Source: Chloroflexota bacterium (lineage in GTDB: Bacteria > Chloroflexota > Limnocylindria > Limnocylindrales > CSP1-4). From it: a stretch of DNA of 35,749 nt. A program made the translations under genes and the position numbers. Position 1 is the first letter of the stretch, and every line of letters begins with the position of its first letter. This document shows, in pieces, positions 7,873 to 15,351 of the stretch. Location: NCBI GenBank assembly GCA_004297395.1, contig SCUO01000030.1, positions 1 to 35,749 on the forward strand. The letters run 5' to 3'. A model generated the notes under the pieces. The model was given only the letters and a program-made list of their open reading frames with translations. It ran no database searches and was not told the origin of the DNA.

Positions 7873-9102
7873 TCAGGCGCGGCCGCGAACCAGATCGATG
7901 AGGCGGCCGAGGACGCGCTCGGGGTCGGCCCGCAGGCCGTTGTGCTCGTACTCGTTGGTGATCCAGGGCCGGAGGCCGCGGATCGCGGCTGCCGTCTCCT
8001 CGGCAAAGGCCCGCTCGACGTACAGGTCGTTGACGTAGATCGTGGCCGCGACCGGCACCTCGTTATGCGCCAGGACGTCCGGGTCGTAGAGCCTGGGCCA
8101 GTCGTGGTCGGCGAGGATCTCGGCCGCCTCGCGCTGCGGCCGCAAGGGGCCGTAGTCCTCCCACATCCAGGGGAAGATGTGCTCGGCGGTGAACAGGCCC
8201 TCGGCCTCGATCTCGGGCGGCAGGAGCCGCGCGGAAGACCAGCGGGTCGCGCCGCCGTCCGCGTAACACGCCTCGTGGAGCGTGGCGTAGATCGGGTTGC
8301 GGCTGAACCGGACGCCCTCCTCGGCGTCGTGGAGGAAGGCGTTCGACCCAAACGGCAGCTCAAGGACGTGGTGGAGCAGCTCGAACCCGGCGCTGTCGCC
8401 GAGCCACAGCCCCAGCTGCCGGAACCGGCGCGCGGTCAGCCGGTCGCCGGACGGCAGCCGGACGTCGTCCGCGTCAAGCCGCTCGAAGATCTCGCGCGCC
8501 CGCGCCCGGTCGTCGGGGTAGCGCTCGAAATAGGCCCGGTTCTTCTGCAGCAGCCGGACGTACGTCGCCCGGTAGACCTCGTCGACCGGCCGACCGATCG
8601 GCGCCAGGCCGCCGGTGATGAACGCCTCCCGGAGGCCCTCGGGGGCGATCGAGAGGTACGACATCGAGGTGAAGCCGCCGAAGCTCTGGCCGAGGATGCT
8701 CCAGCGCTCGACGCCGAGCTCGCGCCGCACCAGCTCCGCGTCGCGGACGATCGAATCGGCCCGGAAGTGGGTCAGGTACTCGGCCTGGGCAGCGGCGGTC
8801 TCGCCCGGGATGTGGCTGCCGACGGGCGTGGAACGGCCGGTCCCGCGCTGGTCGAGGAGGAGGACGCGATAGTCCTGCAGGGCTCGCTTCATCCACATCG
8901 ATGGCGGGCTGGTGGGCCGGGTCGCCTCGAAGCCGGGACCGCCCTGGAAGAAGACGAGGTACGGCCGGTCCGTGCCCTCGGGGTCGGCGACCTCGCGCGT
9001 GAAGACGGTGATCGTTGGGCCGTCCGGACGCTCGTGGTCCAGGGGGACGCGGTGCTCGCGCTCGGTCAGGATCGCGTTGGGAACGCGGTGGGTGATGGCC
9101 AT
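7873..9102 (-). CDS. Proline-iminopeptidase-like alpha/beta hydrolase (S33 family)
   Basis: The 409-residue protein carries the S33 hallmarks: the oxyanion-hole segment FFQGGPG (HGGPG in typical members), LLLDQRGTGRSTP, and the nucleophile elbow GQSFGG with Ser140. The cap region follows, and EYEHNGLR near the C-terminus probably supplies the catalytic His. Members release N-terminal proline or related residues from peptides, in the cytoplasm; there is no signal peptide here. The reading frame stays open upstream to 9207, but the ATG at 9102 fits the family N-terminus and has a -10-like TATCGT exactly six bases before it. It lies head to head with the riboswitch-controlled gene. Confidence 0.9.
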   Translation of the reverse strand: MAITHRVPNAILTEREHRVPLDHERPDGPTITVFTREVADPEGTDRPYLVFFQGGPGFEATRPTSPPSMWMKRALQDYRVLLLDQRGTGRSTPVGSHIPGETAAAQAEYLTHFRADSIVRDAELVRRELGVERWSILGQSFGGFTSMSYLSIAPEGLREAFITGGLAPIGRPVDEVYRATYVRLLQKNRAYFERYPDDRARAREIFERLDADDVRLPSGDRLTARRFRQLGLWLGDSAGFELLHHVLELPFGSNAFLHDAEEGVRFSRNPIYATLHEACYADGGATRWSSARLLPPEIEAEGLFTAEHIFPWMWEDYGPLRPQREAAEILADHDWPRLYDPDVLAHNEVPVAATIYVNDLYVERAFAEETAAAIRGLRPWITNEYEHNGLRADPERVLGRLIDLVRGRA

Positions 9103-9108
9103 CCCCGG

Positions 9109-9114
9109 ACGATA
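9109..9114 (-). promoter_or_regulatory. -10 element TATCGT of a leaderless hydrolase mRNA
   Basis: On the minus strand TATCGT is followed by six bases and the ATG at 9102, so transcription would start at or next to the start codon. The same arrangement recurs at 25016, 26879, 28006, 29479 and 34240. Confidence 0.5.
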
Positions 9115-9150
9115 GCCGATGCCCTCCCTCGACACAGAACGGCACCGAAT

Positions 9151-9172
9151 GGCAACCCGCGAGCGGGTTGCC
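9151..9172. promoter_or_regulatory. Perfect 10+2+10 inverted repeat in the divergent promoter region
   Basis: GGCAACCCGC and its exact reverse complement GCGGGTTGCC are separated by GA. The right arm covers most of the -35 box (9168-9173) of the rightward promoter, so a dimeric repressor bound here would block it. The repeat could also form a hairpin, but it lies upstream of the predicted transcription start. Confidence 0.5.
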
Positions 9173-9196
9173 CGGTTCGACAGCCTCGCGTATGCT
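9168..9196 (+). promoter_or_regulatory. Predicted promoter of the SAM riboswitch transcript
   Basis: TTGCCC (9168-9173) and TATGCT (9191-9196) are exactly 17 bases apart. The expected transcription start near 9203 lies about 15 bases before the first stem of the riboswitch. Confidence 0.55.
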
Positions 9197-9218
9197 CCCG
9201 CCCACAACTGAAGACCGA

Positions 9219-9324
9219 CTTATCGAGAGTGGCGGAGGGACCGGCCCGATGAAGCCACGACAACCTACCGGCGTCAGGCCGGCAAGGTGCCAAATCCGAG
9301 CAGGTGCTCCGCCTGCGAGATAAG
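9219..9324 (+). promoter_or_regulatory. SAM-I (S-box) riboswitch aptamer
   Basis: The S-box consensus can be read along its length. P1 is formed by CTTATC (9219-9224) with GATAAG (9319-9324). The 5' core has AGAG then GGCGGAGGGACCGGCCC and GATGAAGCC, followed by ACAACCT; P3 is CCGGC/GCCGG, the joining strand is GGTGCCAAATCC, and P4 is GCAGG/CCTGC. The family binds S-adenosylmethionine and normally switches off methionine or SAM-related genes when SAM is high. The only gene downstream on this strand encodes the zinc-ribbon/QueF-like protein at 9469, which is not a usual S-box target. Confidence 0.93.
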
Positions 9325-9368
9325 GGAAGGTCTCGTGACCCTTCCGAACCCGGAGGGGTTTCTCATTT
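9325..9368 (+). terminator. Putative riboswitch expression platform (two stem-loops)
   Basis: GGAAGG (9325-9330) can pair with CCTTCC (9340-9345), and GAACCC (9346-9351) with GGGTTT (9356-9361) over a four-base loop; a short T-containing stretch follows. AAGGG at 9322-9326 overlaps the 3' strand of P1 and can instead pair with CCCTT (9339-9343), so P1 and this pairing exclude each other. That suits a ligand-controlled terminator, although the T-run is weak and translational control is possible. Confidence 0.45.
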
Positions 9369-9468
9369 CCGGTCCCGATCCGCCGATGCCGCGGGCAGCG
9401 GCAGCCGCCATGCGGGCGCGAGCTCGCACGACGGTGCCGCCGCTCCCGGCACGTGGAAAGGACGAGAG

Positions 9469-10122
9469 ATGAAGCGGTTCTGCGCAGACTGCGGCCATCT
9501 GACCGCGAGGCACGAGGGCTCGGCCGTGGACGAGTTCGCCGGTTCGCACGGCGGCGTCGGCTATGCCTTCTGCGAGGAGGTCGTCCGGACCGGCGAATCG
9601 GCCGCCGTGTGCGGCTGCCGCCTGGTCCTCGGCGGGGCCGGGGACGAGGGACGCGGACGGCTGTGGCCGGGCGAGCGCCCGGCGATCGCCACGATCCCGG
9701 CACCGGGTCCGCCGCTGGAGCGAGTCCGTCTCGTCTCGACCGAGGTCACCACGACGGACCCGCTCAACGGCCAGCCCGACTTCGAGCGGGTCGAGATCGT
9801 CTACGCCCCGCGCGATCGCCTGGTCGACACGAAGTCGCTCAAGGCCTACTGGCTGTGGTGGCGGAGCCGGGGGGCCTCGATGGAGCGGCTCTCGGCGCTC
9901 GTGGCCCAGGACGTGGCCCTCGCGACGAACGCGGTGTCGGTCGAGGTCACCGTGGTCGAGGCGCCCCGGGGCGGCATCTCGATCGAGGCCACGGCGAGCG
10001 TCGGGACCACGGTGCCTCGGGATTCGCGGGAAGCGCGCTCACCGGCCGAGCACCGCAACGGTCACGAGTCCCGGACCGGTGCGCTCCGCCGGTTGGCCAC
10101 GGCCCGGACCGCAAAGGCTTAA
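9469..10122 (+). CDS. Zinc-ribbon protein with QueF-like (T-fold) domain lacking the catalytic Cys
   Basis: The 217-residue protein has two parts. Residues 1-50 contain Cys5-x2-Cys8, Cys35 and Cys48-x-Cys50, which looks like a zinc ribbon. Residues 84-180 align with QueF, the NADPH-dependent preQ0 reductase: NGQPDF (100-105), VDTKSLKAY (VESKSLKLY in QueF) and the exact PRGGISI motif (166-172). The QueF active-site cysteine position (SLCP) is TTDP here, with Asp97 replacing Cys; the His of the FHE motif is Met138; the general-acid Asp (Asp104) and substrate-binding Glu (Glu139) remain. Reductase chemistry through a thioimide is therefore not expected. It follows a SAM-I riboswitch, has GGAAAGGA as ribosome site, and ends four bases inside the convergent gene. 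The function is unknown; it may bind a purine-like ligand. Confidence 0.75.
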   Translation: MKRFCADCGHLTARHEGSAVDEFAGSHGGVGYAFCEEVVRTGESAAVCGCRLVLGGAGDEGRGRLWPGERPAIATIPAPGPPLERVRLVSTEVTTTDPLNGQPDFERVEIVYAPRDRLVDTKSLKAYWLWWRSRGASMERLSALVAQDVALATNAVSVEVTVVEAPRGGISIEATASVGTTVPRDSREARSPAEHRNGHESRTGALRRLATARTAKA

Positions 10123-11438
10123 CGCGCCGGCGCCGGGCCGGGCCGACGCCGGCGCCTTCGACGTGCCACGAACACCCCGACCACGGCGCTCATCGCCAAG
10201 AGGCCAAGCAGGACGGCGATAGCCGCTCCACCGATGGACCCGGATGTCGGAGCCGGGCCGGCAGGCTGGGGCGAGCTGTCGTTTCCCACAGCCGGAGTCG
10301 CCTCCGAGGCAGCGGCAGCGGTCCTCGTCGACGTCGTGAAGGTCGCGGCTCGAGTCGGCGACGGCAGCGCGGCGGACGCGGCCGATTCGGGCGTCACGGC
10401 AGGGGACGACGGAGGCTTCGGCGCCGCCGGCGCGATCCGCGGATCGACGGCTGCGTAGAGGTCGTCGCCCCAGACCCCGGTCCCAGGTGCGTTGTAGAAC
10501 ACGGTCCAGGTTCCACCATCCGTCGGCGTGAACGTCCAGGTGGATCCGCCGGTGCCTTGGGCGACGCCCGTGATCAATCCCGGCCCGGATCCGCTCTGCG
10601 CGTGCCACTGCCCATTCCTCGGGGCGACGAACCCGCCGACCTGATGGAGCGTCGCCGTCACCAAGCTGCCGGCGGTCGGATGGGCGGACAACGACAGCCA
10701 GCCAAGCGGGAGATTCGAGCTCGCGATGCCGGCTCCCTTGGGCGCGCCGTTGGTGCCACGGAGGATCGTCTCCTCGTGCCCGAGGACAAGGCCGTCGGCC
10801 ATCTGCGCACGGAAGGTGTACAGCCACTGGCCGGCGGCGGAGTACGGGAGCGTGAACACCCATGCGCCGCAATAGCCCTTGCTTGCCGGTCCCGCGAAGT
10901 CCACGGCCCCGAAGGTCTCGTCCCAGGCCTCGTTTCTCAAGGCTGCGGTGCTGCCCCACGCGAGCGACCAGCGACAGTGGGCGCTGGACGCGATCGCGTA
11001 GCCCCCGGGCCATACCGGGGTCAACGTGACGACGTCGCCGCTCACTGGATGCGCGGGCTGGATGTCCAGGACCACATGGAAGTCCGGGCCGCCCGGGATC
11101 GGCGGCGGCGTCGCGCTCGGTGTCGACGCCGGGGAGGGCATCAACGTCGGCGGTGGCACGAGCGTCGCGGAGGGCGGCGGAGAGGCCGTTGCGATCGGCG
11201 CCGGTGTGGATCCTCCGCCCGGATCCGGGGTCGGCGCGTTGCTGAGGGTGGGGGTTGGCGTTGGTGCGGTTGGCCCTGGGCTGGGCGATTGAGGGGACTC
11301 GGTGGGAGCGCCGGTGGCATCGGCGCTGCCGCCCGCTTCGATCGAGGCCGAAGCTGCGCCGGGATGACCGCTCGCGATCAGCGCGAAGGCAAGCATCGCG
11401 CCGAAGGCGATCGCGAGGGTGGTACGTCGGATCACCAT
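10119..11438 (-). CDS. Secreted, C-terminally membrane-anchored protein with Pro/Ser/Thr-rich linkers
   Basis: I do not recognise a family for this 439-residue protein. It starts with a signal peptide (MVIRRTTLAIAFGAMLAFAL). A long Pro/Thr/Ser linker (about 35-110) follows, then a globular region of about 200 residues with beta-rich, Trp-containing strands (LVTATLHQVGG, STWTFTPTDGGTWTVFY) that recalls Ig/PKD-like surface domains. A second low-complexity linker leads to a transmembrane helix (AIAVLLGLLAMSAVVGVFVA) and a polyarginine tail that would stay in the cytoplasm. AGGAG lies four bases before the ATG. The stop codon overlaps the stop of the QueF-like gene within the shared TTAA. It is probably a cell-surface protein. 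Confidence 0.75.
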   Translation of the reverse strand: MVIRRTTLAIAFGAMLAFALIASGHPGAASASIEAGGSADATGAPTESPQSPSPGPTAPTPTPTLSNAPTPDPGGGSTPAPIATASPPPSATLVPPPTLMPSPASTPSATPPPIPGGPDFHVVLDIQPAHPVSGDVVTLTPVWPGGYAIASSAHCRWSLAWGSTAALRNEAWDETFGAVDFAGPASKGYCGAWVFTLPYSAAGQWLYTFRAQMADGLVLGHEETILRGTNGAPKGAGIASSNLPLGWLSLSAHPTAGSLVTATLHQVGGFVAPRNGQWHAQSGSGPGLITGVAQGTGGSTWTFTPTDGGTWTVFYNAPGTGVWGDDLYAAVDPRIAPAAPKPPSSPAVTPESAASAALPSPTRAATFTTSTRTAAAASEATPAVGNDSSPQPAGPAPTSGSIGGAAIAVLLGLLAMSAVVGVFVARRRRRRRPGPAPAR

Positions 11439-11483
11439 GCGTCTCCTGGTCTCGGGACGTCGGGTCAGAATCGACCACCTTCG

Positions 11484-11503
11484 GTGAATCGCGGTCGATT
11501 CAC
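11484..11503. promoter_or_regulatory. Inverted repeat, 8-base arms, between divergent secreted-protein genes
   Basis: GTGAATCG and CGATTCAC flank a four-base centre. A second overlapping inverted repeat pairs AATCGACC (11469-11476) with GGTCGATT (11493-11500). The pair lies 45 bases upstream of the minus-strand gene and could be an operator. The rest of the 277-base interval between the two genes shows no other feature I can support. Confidence 0.35.
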
Positions 11504-11715
11504 AGTGCCCGTCCAGATCGAGCTCTCGCACGGTCCGATCGTCGAGAATAGACAGGCCGGGTGGCCGTGACGTGGGGCGCACCCGCACGAGCGCCGTCGC
11601 CGCGCCGGAAGTGCCCCAGGCCCGCGTTCGATGGGTAGGACGTTCGGCCCGGGGTGTCGCTGGGCCTCTTGGGTCGTGGCGAGGGGTGGTGCGTGCACGC
11701 CACGCTGGCCGCCAC

Positions 11716-13812
11716 GTGATCACCTCTCGAGCCCTGATCTCACGCAGCCCGGCGGGCCGTGCCCATCACCGGGGCCCCGCTGCCCTCGCCACCCTCCTCG
11801 TGGCGCTGCTCGCGGCGACCCTCCTCGGTGGCCTGGCCGCAGGCACCGCCCGGGCGGCCTCCCAGACGCTCGTCCCGGCCTGCAGCGGCGTGAACATCCG
11901 GACCGCGGCGTCGACGAGGGCCACGATCAAGGTCCGGCTGGGCCTGTCCAGCACGGTCACCGTCTCGGGGACCGTCAGCGGCTCACGGTGGGGGACGTCC
12001 TGCCCGGCCTGGAAGTCCGGCTCCACCTGGTACAAGGTCAGCCACGTCAACGGGATCCCGGTGACCAGCCTGTACGGCGTCACGACCCTGTACGCGGCGA
12101 CCGGCGTCCTGAAAGCCGGCACCGCCGCGGCGCCAACGCCCGTGCCAACGCCGGCGGCGCCGCCAGCAGCCCCGCCCGCGCCAACGCCCAGCCCATCACC
12201 CGCCCCGACGGCCCCGCCAGCACCCACCCCGACGCCGGCCCCTGCCGCCACGCCCCCGCCCTCTCTTGCGCCCGCCCCGACCCCGTCGCCACCATCCCCG
12301 TCGCCGACGCCCTCCTCGACCGCGACGACCGAAGCCGTCGTCCTCGTTCCCGCCTGTGACGGGGCGAACCTTCGGACGTCGACCTCGACGAGCTCGACGA
12401 TCAAGGTCCGGCTCGGCATCAACAGCACCGTGACGATCGCCGCGACCGTTGCCGGCTCGGCCTGGAGCACGAGCTGCCCGACCTCGAAGGCGGGCTCCGG
12501 CTGGTACAAGGTCAGCCACGTCAACGGCACGCCGGTCTCGACGCTCTACGGCGTGACCGCGCTCTACGCCGCAACCGGGATCCTGACCACGCCGGTCACC
12601 TCGAGCTCCGCGGGCGTGACCGCCCTCGGTCCCTCGACGACCTTCTTCGGCCGCGGGTATGGGCACGGGGTCGGGCTCTCGCAGTACGGCGCCCGTGGGC
12701 GCGCGCTCGAGGGCCAATCCGCGGCCGAGATCCTTGCCCACTACTACGCCGGCACGACGATCGGGACCATCGCCGCGGACACGAGGATCCGCGTCTTGGT
12801 GCTCGACAACTTCGGCGCCACGGCCGCGAGCCCGCTCGTGGTCCATGGCCGCGACGGGCAATGGGCCGTGACCGGGATCACCGGTGACCTGCCGGCAGAC
12901 GCCCGGCTCCGGCTCTTCCCGCCGACGGCGAGCTTCGCCACCTGGCGCGCGCTCGTCGAGACGGCCGCCAGCCAGGTTCTCTACGACGGCCCGGTCCCGT
13001 CCGATGTCCGGGTTGCGGGATCGACGCCCGCGACGACCCTCCAGCTCGATTCCAGGACATCCGCCTACGACCTCTATCGGGGAACGCTCCGCGTCATCGC
13101 TTCGGGGCCGACGATCGATGTCGTCAACGAGCTGCCGCTCGAGACCTACCTCCGGGGCGTCGTGCCGGCGGAGATGCCGTCGACCTGGCCGCTCCAGGCC
13201 CGCACCGCCCAGACGATCGCGGCGCGAACCTACGCGGCGTACCAGCTCCGCCCTGGCACGGGCACGTTCGATGTCTACGACGACACCCGCTCCCAGGTCT
13301 ACGGCGGCGTCCGGCGTGAGCTGGCGGCGGCCGATTCGGTCATCGCCGCGACCGCCGGCCAGGTCGTCCGCAGCGGGACCTCGCTGGCCAACACGCTCTT
13401 CCACTCGACCGCCGGCGGCGCGACCGAGCACAACGAGAACGTCTTCGTCTCCTCGGCCGGGGCCCGGGTCGCGTCCCCGGTCAGCTACCTGCGCGGCTCG
13501 TCGGACCGCGACCCGTCCGGCGTCGCCTACGACGCCGGCGCGCCCTACGCCACCTGGCAGACGCGGTCGTTCTCGATCGCCGAGCTGTCGGCGATCTTCG
13601 GCAAGGACGCCCGCACGGCCGTCGGCACACTGTCGGGCCTCGATCTCCGCAACCGCGGCGTGTCGGGCCGGCTGATCAGCGTCACCCTGGTCGGGACGGC
13701 CGGTACGAAGACCGTCTCGGGCGACGTCTTCGTGGCCGTCTTCAACGCCGGGCGCCCGGCCGGCGACGCACCGCTCCGCGGCTCGCTCGTCGACGTCAAG
13801 CCGATCCCCTGA
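11716..13812 (+). CDS. SpoIID/LytB-domain secreted protein with two SH3-like repeats
   Basis: The protein is about 698 residues from a GTG at 11716. The frame is open further upstream, but this start gives a good signal peptide (arginine-rich n-region, then ALATLLVALLAATLLGGLA). Two SH3-like modules follow, each about 82 residues and ending YKVSHVNG..LYGVT.LYAATG, separated by a Pro/Ala linker. The rest is a SpoIID domain: FFGRGYGHGVGLSQYGARG, YYAGTTIG, LETYLRGVVPAEMPSTWPLQA, LKAQA-type QARTAQTIAARTYA, FHSTAGGATEHNENVF. SpoIID proteins are peptidoglycan glycan-strand hydrolases; non-sporulating relatives (LytB type) act at the wall. The modules probably bind the wall. No clear ribosome site marks the start. 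Confidence 0.85.
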   Translation: MITSRALISRSPAGRAHHRGPAALATLLVALLAATLLGGLAAGTARAASQTLVPACSGVNIRTAASTRATIKVRLGLSSTVTVSGTVSGSRWGTSCPAWKSGSTWYKVSHVNGIPVTSLYGVTTLYAATGVLKAGTAAAPTPVPTPAAPPAAPPAPTPSPSPAPTAPPAPTPTPAPAATPPPSLAPAPTPSPPSPSPTPSSTATTEAVVLVPACDGANLRTSTSTSSTIKVRLGINSTVTIAATVAGSAWSTSCPTSKAGSGWYKVSHVNGTPVSTLYGVTALYAATGILTTPVTSSSAGVTALGPSTTFFGRGYGHGVGLSQYGARGRALEGQSAAEILAHYYAGTTIGTIAADTRIRVLVLDNFGATAASPLVVHGRDGQWAVTGITGDLPADARLRLFPPTASFATWRALVETAASQVLYDGPVPSDVRVAGSTPATTLQLDSRTSAYDLYRGTLRVIASGPTIDVVNELPLETYLRGVVPAEMPSTWPLQARTAQTIAARTYAAYQLRPGTGTFDVYDDTRSQVYGGVRRELAAADSVIAATAGQVVRSGTSLANTLFHSTAGGATEHNENVFVSSAGARVASPVSYLRGSSDRDPSGVAYDAGAPYATWQTRSFSIAELSAIFGKDARTAVGTLSGLDLRNRGVSGRLISVTLVGTAGTKTVSGDVFVAVFNAGRPAGDAPLRGSLVDVKPIP
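11866..12111 (+). repeat. SH3-like module, copy 1
   Basis: This segment of the SpoIID-domain gene encodes the first of two related 82-residue modules, starting TLVPACSGVNIRT and ending LYAATGVL. By eye about two thirds of the residues match copy 2, and the spacing of the two cysteines is identical. Confidence 0.8.
12340..12585 (+). repeat. SH3-like module, copy 2
   Basis: This is the second module, starting VLVPACDGANLRT and ending LYAATGIL. It is in the same frame as copy 1 and exactly the same length, which points to internal duplication. A Pro/Ala/Ser-rich linker separates the two. Confidence 0.8.
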
Positions 13813-13867
13813 GACCGCGCGGGCCGACCGCCCACGCTCGTCGCCGCCGGGTGCTCGATGTCGCTGC

Positions 13868-13873
13868 TACGCT
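13868..13873 (+). promoter_or_regulatory. -10-like TACGCT upstream of trpB2
   Basis: TACGCT lies 43 bases before the trpB2 start, giving a leader of about 37 bases with AAAGGG as the ribosome site. No convincing -35 box is visible 17 bases upstream. Confidence 0.3.
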
Positions 13874-13916
13874 CTCCGCTCCTCGTGGCGTGACGGAGTC
13901 GTGAAAGGGCATCGAG

Positions 13917-15287
13917 ATGGCAGCTGACCGGACCAAGTTCATCCTCGACGAAGACCGGATCCCGCGCAGCTGGTACAACATCGCGGCCGACCTGCCGACG
14001 CCGGCCCCGCCGGTCCTCCATCCCGGGACCGGCCAGCCGATCGGTCCGGCCGACCTGGCCCCGCTCTTCCCGATGGAGCTCATCAAGCAGGTCGTCAGCC
14101 AGGACCGCGAGATCGAGATTCCCGATCCGGTCCGCGACGCTTACGCGCTGTACCGGCCCAGCCCCCTGTTCCGGGCCCGTCGCCTGGAGGCTGCCCTCGA
14201 TACCCCCGCCCACATCTACTACAAGTACGAGGGCGGCAGCCCGTCCGGCAGCCACAAGCCCAACACCGCCCTGGCCCAGGCCTACTACAACAAGGCCGAA
14301 GGGGTCACCCGCCTCGCGACCGAGACCGGTGCCGGCCAGTGGGGCAGCGCCCTGGCCTTCGCCGGGGCGATGTTCGGCCTCGAGGTCAAGGTCTTCATGG
14401 TCCGCAGCAGCTACGACCAGAAGCCCTATCGCCGGGTCCTGATGGAGACCTACGGCGCGTCCGTCGTGGCCAGCCCCAGCCCCGATACCCAGTACGGCCG
14501 GAGCGTCCTGGCCGAGACTCCCAGCCACACCGGATCCCTGGGCCTGGCGATCAGCGAGGCGATCGAGGACACCGTCAGCCATCCGGGCACGAAGTACTCG
14601 CTCGGCTCGGTCTTCGACTTCGTCCTCCTCCACCAGACGGTCATCGGCCAGGAGGCGATCGAGCAGATGGCTCTCGCCGGCGAGGAGCCGGACGTCGTCA
14701 TCGGCTGCGCCGGCGGCGGCTCGAACTTCGCCGGCCTGACATTCCCGTTCATCGGCCGCGGCCTGCGCGGCGGCCCGAAGCCCCGGATCATTGCCGCCGA
14801 GCCCGAGGCCGCGCCCTCGCTCACGAAAGGCGTCTATCGCTACGACTTTGGCGACACGGCCCGGATGACCCCGCTCGTCAAGATGCATACGCTCGGCCAC
14901 GACTTCATCCCCGAGCCGATCCACGCCGGCGGCCTTCGCTATCACGGCATGTCGCCGCTCGTCTCGATGCTCAAGGAGCAGGGGCTCATCGAGGCTCGCG
15001 CGGTCCACCAGCGAGCGTCCTTCGAGGTCGGTGTCCAGTTCGCCCGGGCCGAGGGGATCCTTCCCGCGCCGGAGCCGACGCACGCGATCAAGGTCGCGAT
15101 CGACGAGGCGATGGAGGCACGGGCGGAGGGCCGCCCGCGGGTGATCCTTTTCAACCTGTGCGGTCACGGCCACTTCGACCTGTCGGCCTACGAGCGTTAC
15201 CTGTCGGGCAAGCTCGAGGACTACGAGTACCCGGCCGAGAAGGTCGCCGACGCGCTCAAGGCGCTCGAGGGCCTGCCCGTCGGCTAG
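13917..15287 (+). CDS. trpB2: TrpB2-type tryptophan synthase beta chain
   Basis: The 456-residue length and the N-terminal extension ([19 protein letters not shown]) are typical of TrpB2, the longer TrpB branch. The PLP lysine is Lys114 in GSHKPNTA; the phosphate cup is in [23 protein letters not shown] is the active-site loop. TrpB2 enzymes condense indole with serine or phosphoserine; many work without TrpA, since the TrpA-contact features are altered. No trpA or other trp gene is near, which supports a stand-alone role such as indole salvage. AAAGGG lies ten bases before the ATG. A stem-loop separates its 3' end from the convergent kinase gene. Confidence 0.92.
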   Translation: MAADRTKFILDEDRIPRSWYNIAADLPTPAPPVLHPGTGQPIGPADLAPLFPMELIKQVVSQDREIEIPDPVRDAYALYRPSPLFRARRLEAALDTPAHIYYKYEGGSPSGSHKPNTALAQAYYNKAEGVTRLATETGAGQWGSALAFAGAMFGLEVKVFMVRSSYDQKPYRRVLMETYGASVVASPSPDTQYGRSVLAETPSHTGSLGLAISEAIEDTVSHPGTKYSLGSVFDFVLLHQTVIGQEAIEQMALAGEEPDVVIGCAGGGSNFAGLTFPFIGRGLRGGPKPRIIAAEPEAAPSLTKGVYRYDFGDTARMTPLVKMHTLGHDFIPEPIHAGGLRYHGMSPLVSMLKEQGLIEARAVHQRASFEVGVQFARAEGILPAPEPTHAIKVAIDEAMEARAEGRPRVILFNLCGHGHFDLSAYERYLSGKLEDYEYPAEKVADALKALEGLPVG

Positions 15288-15315
15288 ACGGACTTGACCA
15301 CACGGTCTGCTGGGA

Positions 15316-15347
15316 CGAGCGCCCGGCGAGCCAACGGGCAGGGCTCG
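15316..15347. terminator. Stem-loop between convergent genes (possible bidirectional terminator)
   Basis: CGAGC-GCCCG (15316-15325) can pair with CGGGC (15335-15339) and GCTCG (15343-15347), leaving a three-base bulge. It lies midway between the stop codons of trpB2 and the kinase gene. There is no T-run, so terminator function is uncertain. Confidence 0.4.
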
Positions 15348-15351
15348 GGAA

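Noticed and set aside
9453-11570. Plus-strand open frame of about 700 codons
   Set aside because: It spans two real genes on different strands, is full of Arg/Gly runs and has no recognisable domain.
12120-12330. Repetitive CCG/CCA-rich stretch that could suggest a CRISPR or tandem repeat
   Set aside because: It encodes the Pro/Ala linker of the SpoIID-domain protein; there are no regular repeat-spacer units.
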